A stretch of DNA of 64,000 nucleotides from Flavobacterium terrae (GTDB taxonomy: Bacteria > Bacteroidota > Bacteroidia > Flavobacteriales > Flavobacteriaceae), in contig NZ_FQZI01000001.1 in the NCBI RefSeq assembly GCF_900142035.1, positions 434,001 through 498,000 on the forward strand, written 5' to 3'. Every line of letters starts with the position of its first letter. The first letter of the stretch is position 1. A program made the position numbers and the translations under genes. This document shows, piece by piece, positions 54,912 through 64,000 of this stretch. The notes below the pieces were generated by a model. The model did no database searches and was not told the origin of the DNA. It saw only the letters and a program-made list of their open reading frames with translations.

Positions 54912-55460
54912 ATGAAAATTCCAAAACTAGAAGTCAATAGGCTAGTAACAGAAAGATTAATACTTATTCCTTTTGATTTAGAACTTTGCAAAAACCTCAT
55001 AGAGAATGATTTTGATGATTTGCTTAAAATGGGGTTAAGAAGAGGTTTAAGTTGGCCAGATGAAGATGTGATTGAGACGCTACCAAAAATAGTAAATAAT
55101 CTATCTAAAGTAGATTGGCCTACAGGTTTTGAATCTTGGATGATTATAAAAAAAGACTCATCAGAAATAATAGGTGATTTAGGCTTTAAAGGTTACAATT
55201 ATCAAACACAAAGTGTTGATATTGGATATGGTATTATAAAGGAAGAAAGAAGAAAAGGATTTGCAGAAGAAGCGTCCCGAGAGATTATAAATTGGGCATT
55301 TTCTAAAGAATTTGTGTACGAGATTACGGCCCAATGTTTACAGAAAAACAGTTCTTCTGTTAATTTATTAAAAAAATTAGGTTTTAAAGAAACTCACAAA
55401 GATATAACGATGATTTATTGGTCTTTATCAAAGAGCAGGTACAATTTAGTTGTCAGATAG
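54912..55460 (+). CDS. GNAT family N-acetyltransferase
   Basis: This 182-residue acetyltransferase has LVTERLILIPF, GDLGFKGYNYQTQSVDIGYGI, and the acetyl-CoA loop RRKGFAEEASREIINWAF, followed by ITAQCLQKNSSSVNLLKKLGF, as in RimJ/RimL-type N-acetyltransferases. The target is unknown. It begins 6 bases after the SufT-like gene and could be in the same transcript. Confidence 0.92.
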   Translation: MKIPKLEVNRLVTERLILIPFDLELCKNLIENDFDDLLKMGLRRGLSWPDEDVIETLPKIVNNLSKVDWPTGFESWMIIKKDSSEIIGDLGFKGYNYQTQSVDIGYGIIKEERRKGFAEEASREIINWAFSKEFVYEITAQCLQKNSSSVNLLKKLGFKETHKDITMIYWSLSKSRYNLVVR

Positions 55461-55495
55461 AGAATTTGATTTTTTATAATTGAAATGAGTTAAAA

Positions 55496-56002
55496 ATGGA
55501 AGAAATTATAAATAAAGTAGCGTCAAGTGCTTTAGTAGTTTTCGATTTAGAAGATTACTATCAAACTGGTATGCGTTCTAAAATTGATATTTCACAGTGG
55601 CTTATTGAAGGCTTTTTGTTAAAAGAAAAAGATTTTCGTGAGAATTTAAAAAGTTATGATTGGTCACAATATCTAGATCATTATGTTGCGGTATATTGTT
55701 CTACAGATGCTATTTTGCCTGCTTGGGCAAGTATATTAGTTGCTTCATATGTAGCTCCTTTTGCAAAAAAAGTAATTCTTGGTGATCTTACAGCGTTAGA
55801 AACTTCAATTTATGAATCTGAATTAGCTAGAATTGATTTTTCTTCTTACCAAGATAAGCCAGTTATTTTAAAAGGCTGTTCTAAAAAACCAGTTCCAGAA
55901 ACAGCCTATATTTTAGCAATTCAAAAATTACAAAAGCACGCTAAGAGCGTTATGTATGGTGAAGCATGTTCGGCTGTGCCTATTTTCAAAGCAAAGAAAT
56001 AA
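55496..56002 (+). CDS. DUF2480 family protein
   Basis: This 168-residue protein has the DUF2480 features: an N-terminal VFDLEDYYQTGMRSKIDISQWL, then SYDWSQYLDHYVAVYCSTDAILPAWA, and a C-terminal VILKGCSKKPVPETAY and MYGEACSAVPIFK with conserved cysteines. It is specific to Bacteroidota and of unknown function; the conserved cysteines and location near suf genes make an Fe-S link conceivable but unproven. Confidence 0.93.
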   Translation: MEEIINKVASSALVVFDLEDYYQTGMRSKIDISQWLIEGFLLKEKDFRENLKSYDWSQYLDHYVAVYCSTDAILPAWASILVASYVAPFAKKVILGDLTALETSIYESELARIDFSSYQDKPVILKGCSKKPVPETAYILAIQKLQKHAKSVMYGEACSAVPIFKAKK

Positions 56003-56044
56003 GAAAAATTTTCATAAATTTGAGTAAATACAAAACTCAATACT

Positions 56045-56995
56045 ATGAAAAAAATCGTTTTTGTTAATTTGATTCTTCTTTTTTACGGAATCACTTCAGC
56101 TCAAGTAAATGAAAAAGCTTTAATAAATAAAACTGCTGAAGCTGCAGAAAAAACCAAAGACACAACTAATATGGGATGGAAAAAAGCAGGTAATTTTTCA
56201 TTCCTTTTCAATCAATCTGCATTCAATAATGAGTGGCTTGGTGGTGGCACTTCTAATATGGCTGGTAATATTAGTCTCAACTATGATTTTAATTATAAAT
56301 CGGAAAGTATAGTTTGGGATAATAAAATTTTTGCTGCATATGGTTTAACCAAATTGAAAGATCAAGAGACCACAAAATCAGATGACCGTTTAGAGTTTAC
56401 TTCTTTGTTAGGAAAAAAAGCAAGTGGATATTGGTATTATTCAGCTTTTTTAAACTTCAAGACCCAAATGGATGCTGGATTTAAGTATGTTGATTTTACT
56501 AATGATAATGGTACGCCACTTATTACTACTGATGATTTTGCAGACAAACAAAAAGTAACTATATCTCACTTTTTCTCTCCTGCTTATTTGCAAGTAGGTC
56601 CTGGGATGCTTTGGAAAAAATCAGACAATTTAAAAGTGAATATTGCTCCTGCAACATCACGTTTCATTTTTGTTCACAAACATTTTACCGAATTAGGATC
56701 AGCATTTGGAGTTGACCAAGGGAAAAGTTTTAGATTTGAATTTGGTGCTGCTTTAAATGGCTACTATAAATTCAATATTATGGAAAACGTTTCTATGGAA
56801 AACATCTTGAATTTGTATTCTAACTATTTAGAAAAACCACAAAATGTAGATATTGATTATCAAATGAATTTGGTAATGAAAATCAATAAATACCTTTCAA
56901 CTAATCTTTCGTTCCAAGCAATTTATGATGATAATGCCATTGGAGCCTTTCAAATCAGGGAAGTATTTGGGTTAGGATTTAATTACGGATTTTAA
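56045..56995 (+). CDS. DUF3078 family outer membrane-like protein
   Basis: This 316-residue protein starts with a signal peptide (VNLILLFYGITSAQ). It then has NFSFLFNQSAFNNEWLGGGT and many beta segments ending NLSFQAIYDDNAIGAFQI and REVFGLGFNYGF, an outer-membrane beta-barrel-like pattern with the terminal aromatic residue. The DUF3078 family is restricted to Bacteroidota. Function unknown. It lies 42 bases after the DUF2480 gene. Confidence 0.92.
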   Translation: MKKIVFVNLILLFYGITSAQVNEKALINKTAEAAEKTKDTTNMGWKKAGNFSFLFNQSAFNNEWLGGGTSNMAGNISLNYDFNYKSESIVWDNKIFAAYGLTKLKDQETTKSDDRLEFTSLLGKKASGYWYYSAFLNFKTQMDAGFKYVDFTNDNGTPLITTDDFADKQKVTISHFFSPAYLQVGPGMLWKKSDNLKVNIAPATSRFIFVHKHFTELGSAFGVDQGKSFRFEFGAALNGYYKFNIMENVSMENILNLYSNYLEKPQNVDIDYQMNLVMKINKYLSTNLSFQAIYDDNAIGAFQIREVFGLGFNYGF

Positions 56996-56998
56996 TTA

Positions 56999-57095
56999 GG
57001 AGCTATTCCTGCTTTCGCCAGTCGCTTTTTCTTTGTTGACTTCGATTAACTAAATCAACAAAGAAAAGAGCTTCAACAATGGCTCAATCAGGGCT
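56999..57095 (+). ncRNA. Structured element of possible Flavobacteriaceae RNA type
   Basis: The block begins GGAGCTATTCCTGCTTTCGC and ends CAATCAGGGCTA. Within it, a strong stem CTTTTTCTTTGTTGA / TCAACAAAGAAAAGAG is centred on about 57050. Similar GGAGCTATTCC...ATCAGGGCTA elements recur in flavobacterial genomes as far as I recall. Whether it is the Rfam Flavo-1 RNA is unknown to me. It lies between convergent genes, 4 bases after the DUF3078 stop. Confidence 0.45.
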
Positions 57096-57097
57096 AT

Positions 57098-57135
57098 AAA
57101 AAAAGCTGTCTTCGAGTACCTCAGACAGCTTTTTT
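57098..57135. terminator. Bidirectional terminator with dispersed loop motif
   Basis: AAAAAGCTGTC (57100-57110) and GACAGCTTTTT (57124-57135) form a strong stem between convergent genes. The loop TTCGAGTACCTCA is close to the TTCGAG..CCTCA loop of 12879-12927. Confidence 0.8.
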
Positions 57136-57138
57136 AGT

Positions 57139-58362
57139 TTATTCTTTTTCAACGGCATCCTTATAATCCGGATACAAGAAATTGTTGTAAGGAAATCGAG
57201 TAATATGAATCTTACGGACAGCCTCATATACTTTTTCGCGCAACTCTTCAAAATTATGTTTCTCAGTCGCTGATATAAATAAGGTGTTGTTTTCGCCTAA
57301 TTTACTCATCCATGTATTTTGCCATTCTGAAAGTGTATAGTGCTTTGTTGTTTTTTCTGTCATTAAATCATCAGGTTCAATGATTAAATGTTTATAAGCA
57401 TCTATTTTATTGAAAACCATTATTGTTGGTTTATCATCACTTTTTATATCTTTTAAAATTTGATTTACAGATTCTATGTGGTCCTCAAATTCAGGGTGTG
57501 ATATGTCAACCACATGAAGTAATAAATCAGCCTCTCTTACTTCGTCTAAGGTGCTCTTGAATGATTCAACCAATTGAGTAGGTAATTTTCTAATAAAACC
57601 TACGGTGTCTGAAAGTAAAAACGGCAAGTTTTTAATTACCACTTTTCTAACAGTTGTGTCTAGTGTAGCGAATAATTTGTTTTCGACAAAAACTTCACTT
57701 TTACCCACGGCATTCATTAAAGTAGATTTTCCAACATTGGTATAACCAACTAAAGCAACACGTACCATTGCGCCACGATTGCTTCTTTGTACTGCCATTT
57801 GTTTATCGATAACCTTAATCTTGTCTTTAAGCAAAGCAATACGGTCACGAACAATACGACGGTCAGTTTCAATTTCAGTTTCTCCAGGACCTCGCATACC
57901 AATACCACCACGTTGACGCTCTAAGTGTGTCCACATACCTGTTAATCGAGGAAGTAAATATTGACATTGGGCTAATTCAACTTGGGTTCTTGCATATGAA
58001 GTTTCTGCACGCTGTGCAAAAATATCTAGAATTAAATTGGTTCTATCTAAGACTTTACAATCAAGTTCTCTAGTTATATTTTTTTGCTGCGCAGGGGTTA
58101 GCTCATCGTCAAAAATTACAGTTTTAACATCATTATCCTTAATGTAGTATTTTATGTCTTCAAGTTTACCAGTTCCAACAAAAGTTTTTGGGTTGGGTTT
58201 GTCCATTTTTTGAGAAAACCTTTTTATTACTTCACCACCAGCCGTAAATGTTAAAAACTCTAATTCATCAAGGTATTCATTTAACTTTTCTTCTGTTTGA
58301 AGTTGAGTTACAATACCAACAATGACTGTTTTTTCGAAGTTTATTTTTTCTTTCTCTAGCAT
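57139..58362 (-). CDS. hflX: GTPase HflX
   Basis: This 407-residue GTPase acts in ribosome splitting and recycling under stress. It starts MLEKEKINFEKTVIVGIV. The N-terminal HflX domain contains AGGEVIKRFSQKMDKPNPKTFVGTGK and ELTPAQQKNI, then RGGIGMRGPGETEIETDRR; the G domain has ALVGYTNVGKSTLMNAV (G1), DTTVRK, LLSDTVGFIRKLP (G3) and VFNKIDAY (G4). Met at 58362 is used as start, skipping a 9-codon upstream extension. It is monocistronic, divergent from the adhesin gene. Confidence 0.95.
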   Translation of the reverse strand: MLEKEKINFEKTVIVGIVTQLQTEEKLNEYLDELEFLTFTAGGEVIKRFSQKMDKPNPKTFVGTGKLEDIKYYIKDNDVKTVIFDDELTPAQQKNITRELDCKVLDRTNLILDIFAQRAETSYARTQVELAQCQYLLPRLTGMWTHLERQRGGIGMRGPGETEIETDRRIVRDRIALLKDKIKVIDKQMAVQRSNRGAMVRVALVGYTNVGKSTLMNAVGKSEVFVENKLFATLDTTVRKVVIKNLPFLLSDTVGFIRKLPTQLVESFKSTLDEVREADLLLHVVDISHPEFEDHIESVNQILKDIKSDDKPTIMVFNKIDAYKHLIIEPDDLMTEKTTKHYTLSEWQNTWMSKLGENNTLFISATEKHNFEELREKVYEAVRKIHITRFPYNNFLYPDYKDAVEKE

Positions 58363-58535
58363 ATTAAAAATAAACCACAAAACTAACAAAATGTAAGCTA
58401 GTTATTATTTTATATTCATTAAAATTATGTCTTTCATCGAAAAAAAACGACATTATGTTAAAATTCGTTATTAAATTGTTAATTTTTTTTACATTTGGAA
58501 ATTATACAAACTCGTTAACCGAAACTTTAACAACT

Positions 58536-61500
58536 ATGAAAAAAATTACTTTATGCTTTTTCATGATGATTCTTCCTATGTTGGGGTTCTCCCAAATTAA
58601 TGAAGGATTTGAAGGAGCTTCCTTTCCACCGACCACTCCGGGGAACTGGGCTGTTTTAAATAACGGCGTTGGAACCGGAATAGAATGGGCGGAAACAACA
58701 ACTGCTGCCTTTGTTCATTCAGGAACGAAAGCCGCAATTATTGATCGAGAAAATATTGGCGCAGGCAATACTTCGCAAGACTGGCTAATAACGCCTCAAG
58801 TAACTTTACCGGCAAATGGTCAATTGCGATTTTGGACTAGACAAACTCTTACAGGTAACAATGGCTCTACCTATGAGATAAGAGTTTCAACAGATCCATC
58901 TCAAACCAATCAAGCAGCCTTTACAACTGTTCAAACATGGACAGAAACTACCTTAAATGCAACGTTTAATGTGTACGAAGAAAAACTAGTAAGTTTATCT
59001 GGTTATGCGGCTGGAACACAGGTTTATATTGCCTTTGTTAAGATAAATACTCAACCTTCTACTGCAACAACAGGGGATAGATGGATTATTGATGATGTTA
59101 ATTTAGTACAACAGTGTTTAGATCCTTCAATTTTAACTGCTGCAGTTACTGGTCCTACTACAGCAACACTGGGTTGGACAAATAACGGTTCTGCTACTTT
59201 ATGGGATATTTACTATAATTTACAACCGGATTCTACAGTTCCAGATGTTTCGACAACACCTTCTTTTGATGACGTAGGTACTACTTCTTACCCTGCTACG
59301 GGATTTTCACCAGGAACATCTTATAAGTTTTGGGTTAGAGCTCAATGTGCTGGTGGAGTAGTAAGCAATTGGGTGGGACCTTTTAATTTCACTACCAATC
59401 CTGCGGGTTCTATATGTTCATCGCCAATTTTAATAAACACTTTACCTTATAGTCATACTGCAAATACAAGTACTTATGGAGATTTCTTTGATACTCCACA
59501 AGGTGCAGGATGTGCTGGAGGTGCGACAAATTATTTACAAGGAGCTGAAGTATTTTACTCTTACACTCCTACAGTATCAGGAAACATTACTATTTCAATG
59601 ACTCCAGGGGCTGCAAGTTCAAGTATTTTTGTATATAATGGATGTGCTAATGTAGGTGTAACTTGTTTAGCAGGTGTTGCAGATACTACATCTAATATTA
59701 GAAATATTGCAACTTTAGCCGTTACTGCTGGTCAAACTTATATTATAGTTATTTCTTCAAGTACAACACCAGCGGCCGGAATACCTTATACATTAGTTAT
59801 ACAAGAGAAATTTTGTGACCCTCCAACAGGAGGAACTACTGCTAATCCAACTACTACTTCAGTAGAGATGTCTTGGGCAAATCCTTCAGCAGCGACTTCT
59901 TGGCAGGTAACTGTCCAAGCACCAGGTTCTGGAGTTCCTACTACACCTGGACCTTTAACTCAAACAGCAAATACAAATACGAGTTATGTTTTTAATGGTT
60001 TAACAGCGGCAACCCCTTATGAATATTGGGTTAGAGCTGACTGTGGCGGTGGTTTATTTAGCCCATGGGCAGGACCGTATTTATTTAGTACAGCTATTTG
60101 TGATCCAGCTGACAGATGTAATTATACATTTAGAATGACCGATTCATACGGTGATGGTTGGAATGGTGCTAGAATGGAAATTAGACAAAATGGTGTGGTT
60201 GTTGCAACAATTGGATCTACGTTTACTACTGGTGCAGGACCTATAAATATTGTAGTGCCATTGTGTCAAAATTACCCTTTTGAGTTACATTGGACAGTTG
60301 CAGGATCATTTCCTTCTGAAGTAGGTGTTTCAGTTATTAATAATTTTAATCAAACACTTTTTACGAAACCGTCAGGAACAGGATCAGCTCCTTCGTTATT
60401 GTATACAACATCATTTAGTTGTTCAGAGCCAGCTTGTTTAGTTCCTTTGGCTTTGAACGATACAACACCAACAACTTATGGTGCGACTTTAACATGGAAT
60501 GCAAATGGTGGTACAAATTGGGATATTTATATTGTGCCAACAGGATCACCAGCTCCTACTGCCACATCAACACCAACAGTAACTAATGTTACATCAACAA
60601 CTTATGTAATACCAGCGTCTTTAGGATTATTACCTAATACTACGTATCAATATTATATTAGAACGGTATGTTCACCAACACAGCAAAGTGGTTGGGCGGG
60701 TCCTGGTGATTTTACAACATTACCAACTTGTTCAAGACCAACTGGTCCAAATTCATCTAACATAACAGCTTCATCAGCAACGTTAAGTTGGACACAACCC
60801 AATAATCCAGACGGTAGTTTAGCAAATGCTTGGCAAATTATATTGTTACCTTGTGGATCACCAGTGCCTACTGCTGCAACTCCAGGATGGATATCTGTTA
60901 ATACAAATACATATAATGTTTTAGGATTAACACCTTTAACATGTTACGATTTTTATGTAAGAGCAATTTGTTCTCCTACAGATGCAAGTCCAGTATCAGT
61001 AGTACATACTTTCTTTACGCCTGACACAAACGATGAGTGTGCTAATTCTAAAGAGGTTCCTGTAAATCAAAATACACACTGTATTCAAACTGTTTTTGGA
61101 ACTGTGGCGGGAGCAACAGCATCTCCTCAAGCTAATACTTGTGGTGCAACAGCAGACAATGATGATGTTTGGTTCCACTTTGTGGCAACAGCTACTACAC
61201 ATTATATATCATTGTTAGAGCCAGTAACATCTACAGCAAATCCACCAGCTTTTCCAACTGCGGCACCAGGTGGCTTAAATTACTCATTATATAGAGGGTC
61301 AAATTGTGGGTCATTGGTTCAAGTGAGCTGTAGAACTGCAAATGGAGGAATGGAAACTGGTTTAGTGATAGGTGAAACTTACAAAATACGTGTTTATTCA
61401 CCAGGAACTGCAGCTTCAACGAAACGTTTTGAAGTTTGTGTGGGAACAAAAGTAATTTATTGTGAAAATTCAATACCAGTTTGTGCAGTTAATGCTGTAA

Positions 61501-63986
61501 TTTTAAGAAATGATGTTGGTGTTCCTGCTAATCCTAACCCTATTAGTGGAACTGCAACTACGACTGTTGGCTGTTTAGGTTCGGCACCTTCCCCTACATT
61601 TTATTTCTTAACTGTTCAACAAGATGGTAATTATACTTATTTTATGGAGCAAAGTACTAACCCTACTTTTGCAACAGTTGATTTGGATGTGGATTATGTA
61701 ACTTGGGGACCTTTTACTTCGGTTGCTCAAGCATGTGCTTCTATTTCAGTTAGTAATACAAGACCAGCTCCACAAGGTTGTAGTTTCTCTGCAGCAGCTA
61801 CAGAGACTTTCACTTTGAATGGAGCCCTTGCAGGTCAAGTATATATCATGATGATCACAAATTATACTGCTTCTAGTAGTTATCCAGGTAAAAGAGGTTA
61901 TATTAGAATAACAAGGACTTCTGGCCCTGCTCCGCTAGAATGTTGTCCATTTGCTAATTTTACATATTCTAGTTCTTTCTTCTGTAAAGATGGTGCAAAT
62001 CCTTCTCCTATATTAGGTACCGCATCAACAGCTGGAACATATACGGCATCAAGTCCTAATTTAGTGATTAATCCAACAACTGGAGTTATTGATTTAGCGG
62101 CAAGTACAGTGGGAACTTATACTGTCACAAGTACTATCCCAGGTGATGCAGATTGTCCTACTTCTACCGCTACGTTTAGTGTTACAATTAGCAATCCGCA
62201 ATCTGCTACAATTTCTTATGCAGCAGCTTCGTTTTGTAGAAATAATACTGTAGCACAGCCGGTAACTGTTACGGGTTCAACTAATGGATTCTTTTCAACA
62301 TCACCAGCTTCAGGTCTTTCTATTAATCCAACAACCGGGGCAATTACACCAAGTACAAGTACTCCAGGTTTATATACAGTTATTTATACAATCCCTGCAG
62401 CTAGCGGATGTCCTGCATTTACAACCCAAACACAAGTAACTATTGATGCTTTGCCAGTAGGAACTTTTAACTATGGTACAGCACCATATTGTTCTAATGG
62501 AGGTTTTGCAAATCCAGTATTTACTGGAGGAGGTGTAGCAGGAACATTTACTTCGACACCAGGATTGGTTATCGATTCTTCAACTGGAGTTATTGATTTG
62601 GCGGCAAGTACAATAGGAACTTATACAGTTACTAATGAAATTGCTGCAAATGGAGCATGTCCAATTGTTTCGGAAACTGCTTCAATTACTATTACTGCTT
62701 TACCAGTTGCAACATTTAGTTATTCTTCTGCAAATCATTGTCAAAGTGAAGGGACTATATTGCCTACATTTATTGGTGGTGGTTTAGCTGGTACATTTAC
62801 ATCTTCAGCAGGACTTGTTATAAATGGAACAACAGGGGAAATTGACCTTGCTTCTAGTACACCAGGTTCATATACGGTTTATAATACAATCGTGGCGGCA
62901 AATGGATGTCCACAAGTTCAAGAGCAATATACAATTATTGTTTATGCTAATCCTGATGCAACTATCATTTCCTCTGATGCTGATAACACAATATGTGCTG
63001 GTGAAACAGCAACTTTAACTGTGAATCCTACTAACTTTGTTGTTACTGACGCAACTTATGTTTGGTTATTGAATACTAATGTTATTCCTGGAGCAACATC
63101 TTATCAATACAATCCAACAGCGACAGGTGTTTATGAGGTTCAAATAACATTAAATGGATGTACAAATGTTACGCCTATAACAGCTAGTTTTACAGTTAAT
63201 TTTGTTCCACAAGCTACAATAGACGGTACAAACCTTGTAAAATGTATTAATGAGGTTTCAGTAATTACTGTTACACCAGTGAACTATACTACTACAGATC
63301 CAGTTACTTATTCGTGGACACTCGATGGTGGTCCATTAGCTGATACAACAAATTCAATTAGCTATGATGATTATGGAACTTATGAAGTTACAATAACAAA
63401 TCAAGGTTGTTCAAGTACTTATGCTATAACAGTTTCGCCTGACACGACTGAAATTCCAGTTGATGCAATTGGTGAATGTGTTGGAGCAAATTATATTCTA
63501 ACAGCATCACCTATCAATGGTTCATTTGACCCAGCTAATGTTGTATATGAATGGACGAATTCTAATGGAGATGTTGTTGCGAGTGGAACAAATCAAAATA
63601 CATTTAATGTAACTCAATATGTTCAAGATTCTAACATTTCTTCAAGTAGTTTCCCACTAACATTCACAGTGAGAATTACTACTAGCCCAGAAGGATGTAC
63701 AGATACACAAGACTTTGTTGTATTGTCTTCAATATGTACAATTCCAAAAGGTATTTCGCCAAACGGTGATGGGAAAAATGATTCATTTAATTTAAGAGGT
63801 TTAGGTGTTAAACACTTGAGTATTTTTAATAGATATGGTACTAAAGTTTACAGCTATAGCAACTATACTGATCAATGGCATGGCCAAACTGACAAAGGCG
63901 ACGAATTACCAGTTGGGACATATTATTTTGTTTTTGAACAAAATGATGGACAAAACAAATCTGGTTGGATTTACATTAATAAATAG
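58536..63986 (+). CDS. Very large T9SS type B surface protein with FN3 and tandem Ig-like repeats (adhesin)
   Basis: This 1816-residue protein starts MKKITLCFFMMILPMLGFSQ (signal peptide). Residues about 20-190 form a choice-of-anchor/jelly-roll-like domain (WLITPQVTLPANGQLRFWTRQ, WIIDDVNLVQQC). Then fibronectin type III modules follow, with TATLGWTNNGSATLWDIYYN, VEMSWANPSAATSWQVTV and others. Four tandem modules of about 82 residues (from about 1145) share PTTGVIDLAAST.GTYTVT and two cysteines each. After more Ig-like modules comes a T9SS type B C-terminal domain (ISPNGDGKNDSFNLRGLG, LPVGTYYFVFEQNDGQ, SGWIYINK). Met at 58536 fits the signal peptide. Confidence 0.92.
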   Translation: MKKITLCFFMMILPMLGFSQINEGFEGASFPPTTPGNWAVLNNGVGTGIEWAETTTAAFVHSGTKAAIIDRENIGAGNTSQDWLITPQVTLPANGQLRFWTRQTLTGNNGSTYEIRVSTDPSQTNQAAFTTVQTWTETTLNATFNVYEEKLVSLSGYAAGTQVYIAFVKINTQPSTATTGDRWIIDDVNLVQQCLDPSILTAAVTGPTTATLGWTNNGSATLWDIYYNLQPDSTVPDVSTTPSFDDVGTTSYPATGFSPGTSYKFWVRAQCAGGVVSNWVGPFNFTTNPAGSICSSPILINTLPYSHTANTSTYGDFFDTPQGAGCAGGATNYLQGAEVFYSYTPTVSGNITISMTPGAASSSIFVYNGCANVGVTCLAGVADTTSNIRNIATLAVTAGQTYIIVISSSTTPAAGIPYTLVIQEKFCDPPTGGTTANPTTTSVEMSWANPSAATSWQVTVQAPGSGVPTTPGPLTQTANTNTSYVFNGLTAATPYEYWVRADCGGGLFSPWAGPYLFSTAICDPADRCNYTFRMTDSYGDGWNGARMEIRQNGVVVATIGSTFTTGAGPINIVVPLCQNYPFELHWTVAGSFPSEVGVSVINNFNQTLFTKPSGTGSAPSLLYTTSFSCSEPACLVPLALNDTTPTTYGATLTWNANGGTNWDIYIVPTGSPAPTATSTPTVTNVTSTTYVIPASLGLLPNTTYQYYIRTVCSPTQQSGWAGPGDFTTLPTCSRPTGPNSSNITASSATLSWTQPNNPDGSLANAWQIILLPCGSPVPTAATPGWISVNTNTYNVLGLTPLTCYDFYVRAICSPTDASPVSVVHTFFTPDTNDECANSKEVPVNQNTHCIQTVFGTVAGATASPQANTCGATADNDDVWFHFVATATTHYISLLEPVTSTANPPAFPTAAPGGLNYSLYRGSNCGSLVQVSCRTANGGMETGLVIGETYKIRVYSPGTAASTKRFEVCVGTKVIYCENSIPVCAVNAVILRNDVGVPANPNPISGTATTTVGCLGSAPSPTFYFLTVQQDGNYTYFMEQSTNPTFATVDLDVDYVTWGPFTSVAQACASISVSNTRPAPQGCSFSAAATETFTLNGALAGQVYIMMITNYTASSSYPGKRGYIRITRTSGPAPLECCPFANFTYSSSFFCKDGANPSPILGTASTAGTYTASSPNLVINPTTGVIDLAASTVGTYTVTSTIPGDADCPTSTATFSVTISNPQSATISYAAASFCRNNTVAQPVTVTGSTNGFFSTSPASGLSINPTTGAITPSTSTPGLYTVIYTIPAASGCPAFTTQTQVTIDALPVGTFNYGTAPYCSNGGFANPVFTGGGVAGTFTSTPGLVIDSSTGVIDLAASTIGTYTVTNEIAANGACPIVSETASITITALPVATFSYSSANHCQSEGTILPTFIGGGLAGTFTSSAGLVINGTTGEIDLASSTPGSYTVYNTIVAANGCPQVQEQYTIIVYANPDATIISSDADNTICAGETATLTVNPTNFVVTDATYVWLLNTNVIPGATSYQYNPTATGVYEVQITLNGCTNVTPITASFTVNFVPQATIDGTNLVKCINEVSVITVTPVNYTTTDPVTYSWTLDGGPLADTTNSISYDDYGTYEVTITNQGCSSTYAITVSPDTTEIPVDAIGECVGANYILTASPINGSFDPANVVYEWTNSNGDVVASGTNQNTFNVTQYVQDSNISSSSFPLTFTVRITTSPEGCTDTQDFVVLSSICTIPKGISPNGDGKNDSFNLRGLGVKHLSIFNRYGTKVYSYSNYTDQWHGQTDKGDELPVGTYYFVFEQNDGQNKSGWIYINK

Positions 63987-64000
63987 AGATAGATAGATGT

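Noticed and set aside
58536..63986. CRISPR-like repeats in the adhesin gene
   Set aside because: The repeats are protein-coding Ig-like modules of about 246 bases, in frame and diverged, not short direct repeats with spacers.

Overview
The window looks like a chromosomal segment of Flavobacterium or a close Flavobacteriaceae relative. The evidence is low G+C, A/T-rich leaders with TAnnTTTG -7 boxes, secreted proteins with type IX secretion (T9SS) type A and type B C-terminal domains, Bacteroidota-specific families (DUF2480, DUF3078, DUF3098, DUF3127), ATP-type PEP carboxykinase and a SUF Fe-S system. No rRNA, tRNA, CRISPR array, integrase or transposase gene was seen. The first gene enters from the left edge.

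Layout. 1-2860: flavin reductase tail, DUF3127 protein, aat, VF530-like protein, two small unknowns. 2857-9754, minus strand: a complete thiamine operon (thiS-thiC-TenI-like-thiD-thiE-thiG-thiH-thiF) behind a TPP riboswitch whose downstream hairpin contains the thiS start codon. 9847-26114: housekeeping genes (tag, thioredoxin-like, truB, uppP, ftsX, fumC, leuS, metallopeptidase, Lrp regulator, saccharopine dehydrogenase-like, pckA, rnpA). 26222-29490: accessory stretch with a PRMT5-like methyltransferase, a graveyard of toxin-tail and immunity fragments joined at small hairpins, an SMI1/KNR4 immunity gene and a double-glycine leader peptide. 29506-34018: secreted M1 and S8 peptidases and an MBL hydrolase. 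34138-39463: a TPR-CHAT protease-like protein convergent with an ECF sigma / membrane TPR anti-sigma pair, then an OmpA-like protein. 39559-45053: an operon of seven exported proteins of mostly unknown role. 45434-54905: SUF genes (sufA-B-C-D, then sufS-lipoprotein-sufE-sufT-like) interrupted by two minus-strand hydrolases. 54912-63986: GNAT, DUF2480, DUF3078, hflX and a 1816-residue T9SS adhesin.

The best candidate for an undescribed system is the TPR-CHAT / ECF sigma / TPR anti-sigma locus. It resembles, without any Cas gene, the logic of a CHAT protease acting on a sigma-factor inhibitor. Second are the orphan toxin-tail/immunity island with its junction hairpins and the neighbouring double-glycine peptide, whose mature part carries an EF-hand-like calcium loop.

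Limits. All family calls come from reading motifs by eye. Several starts were moved downstream to a methionine (or TTG) that fits the family. Bacteroidota have weak Shine-Dalgarno signals, so starts are less certain than stops.
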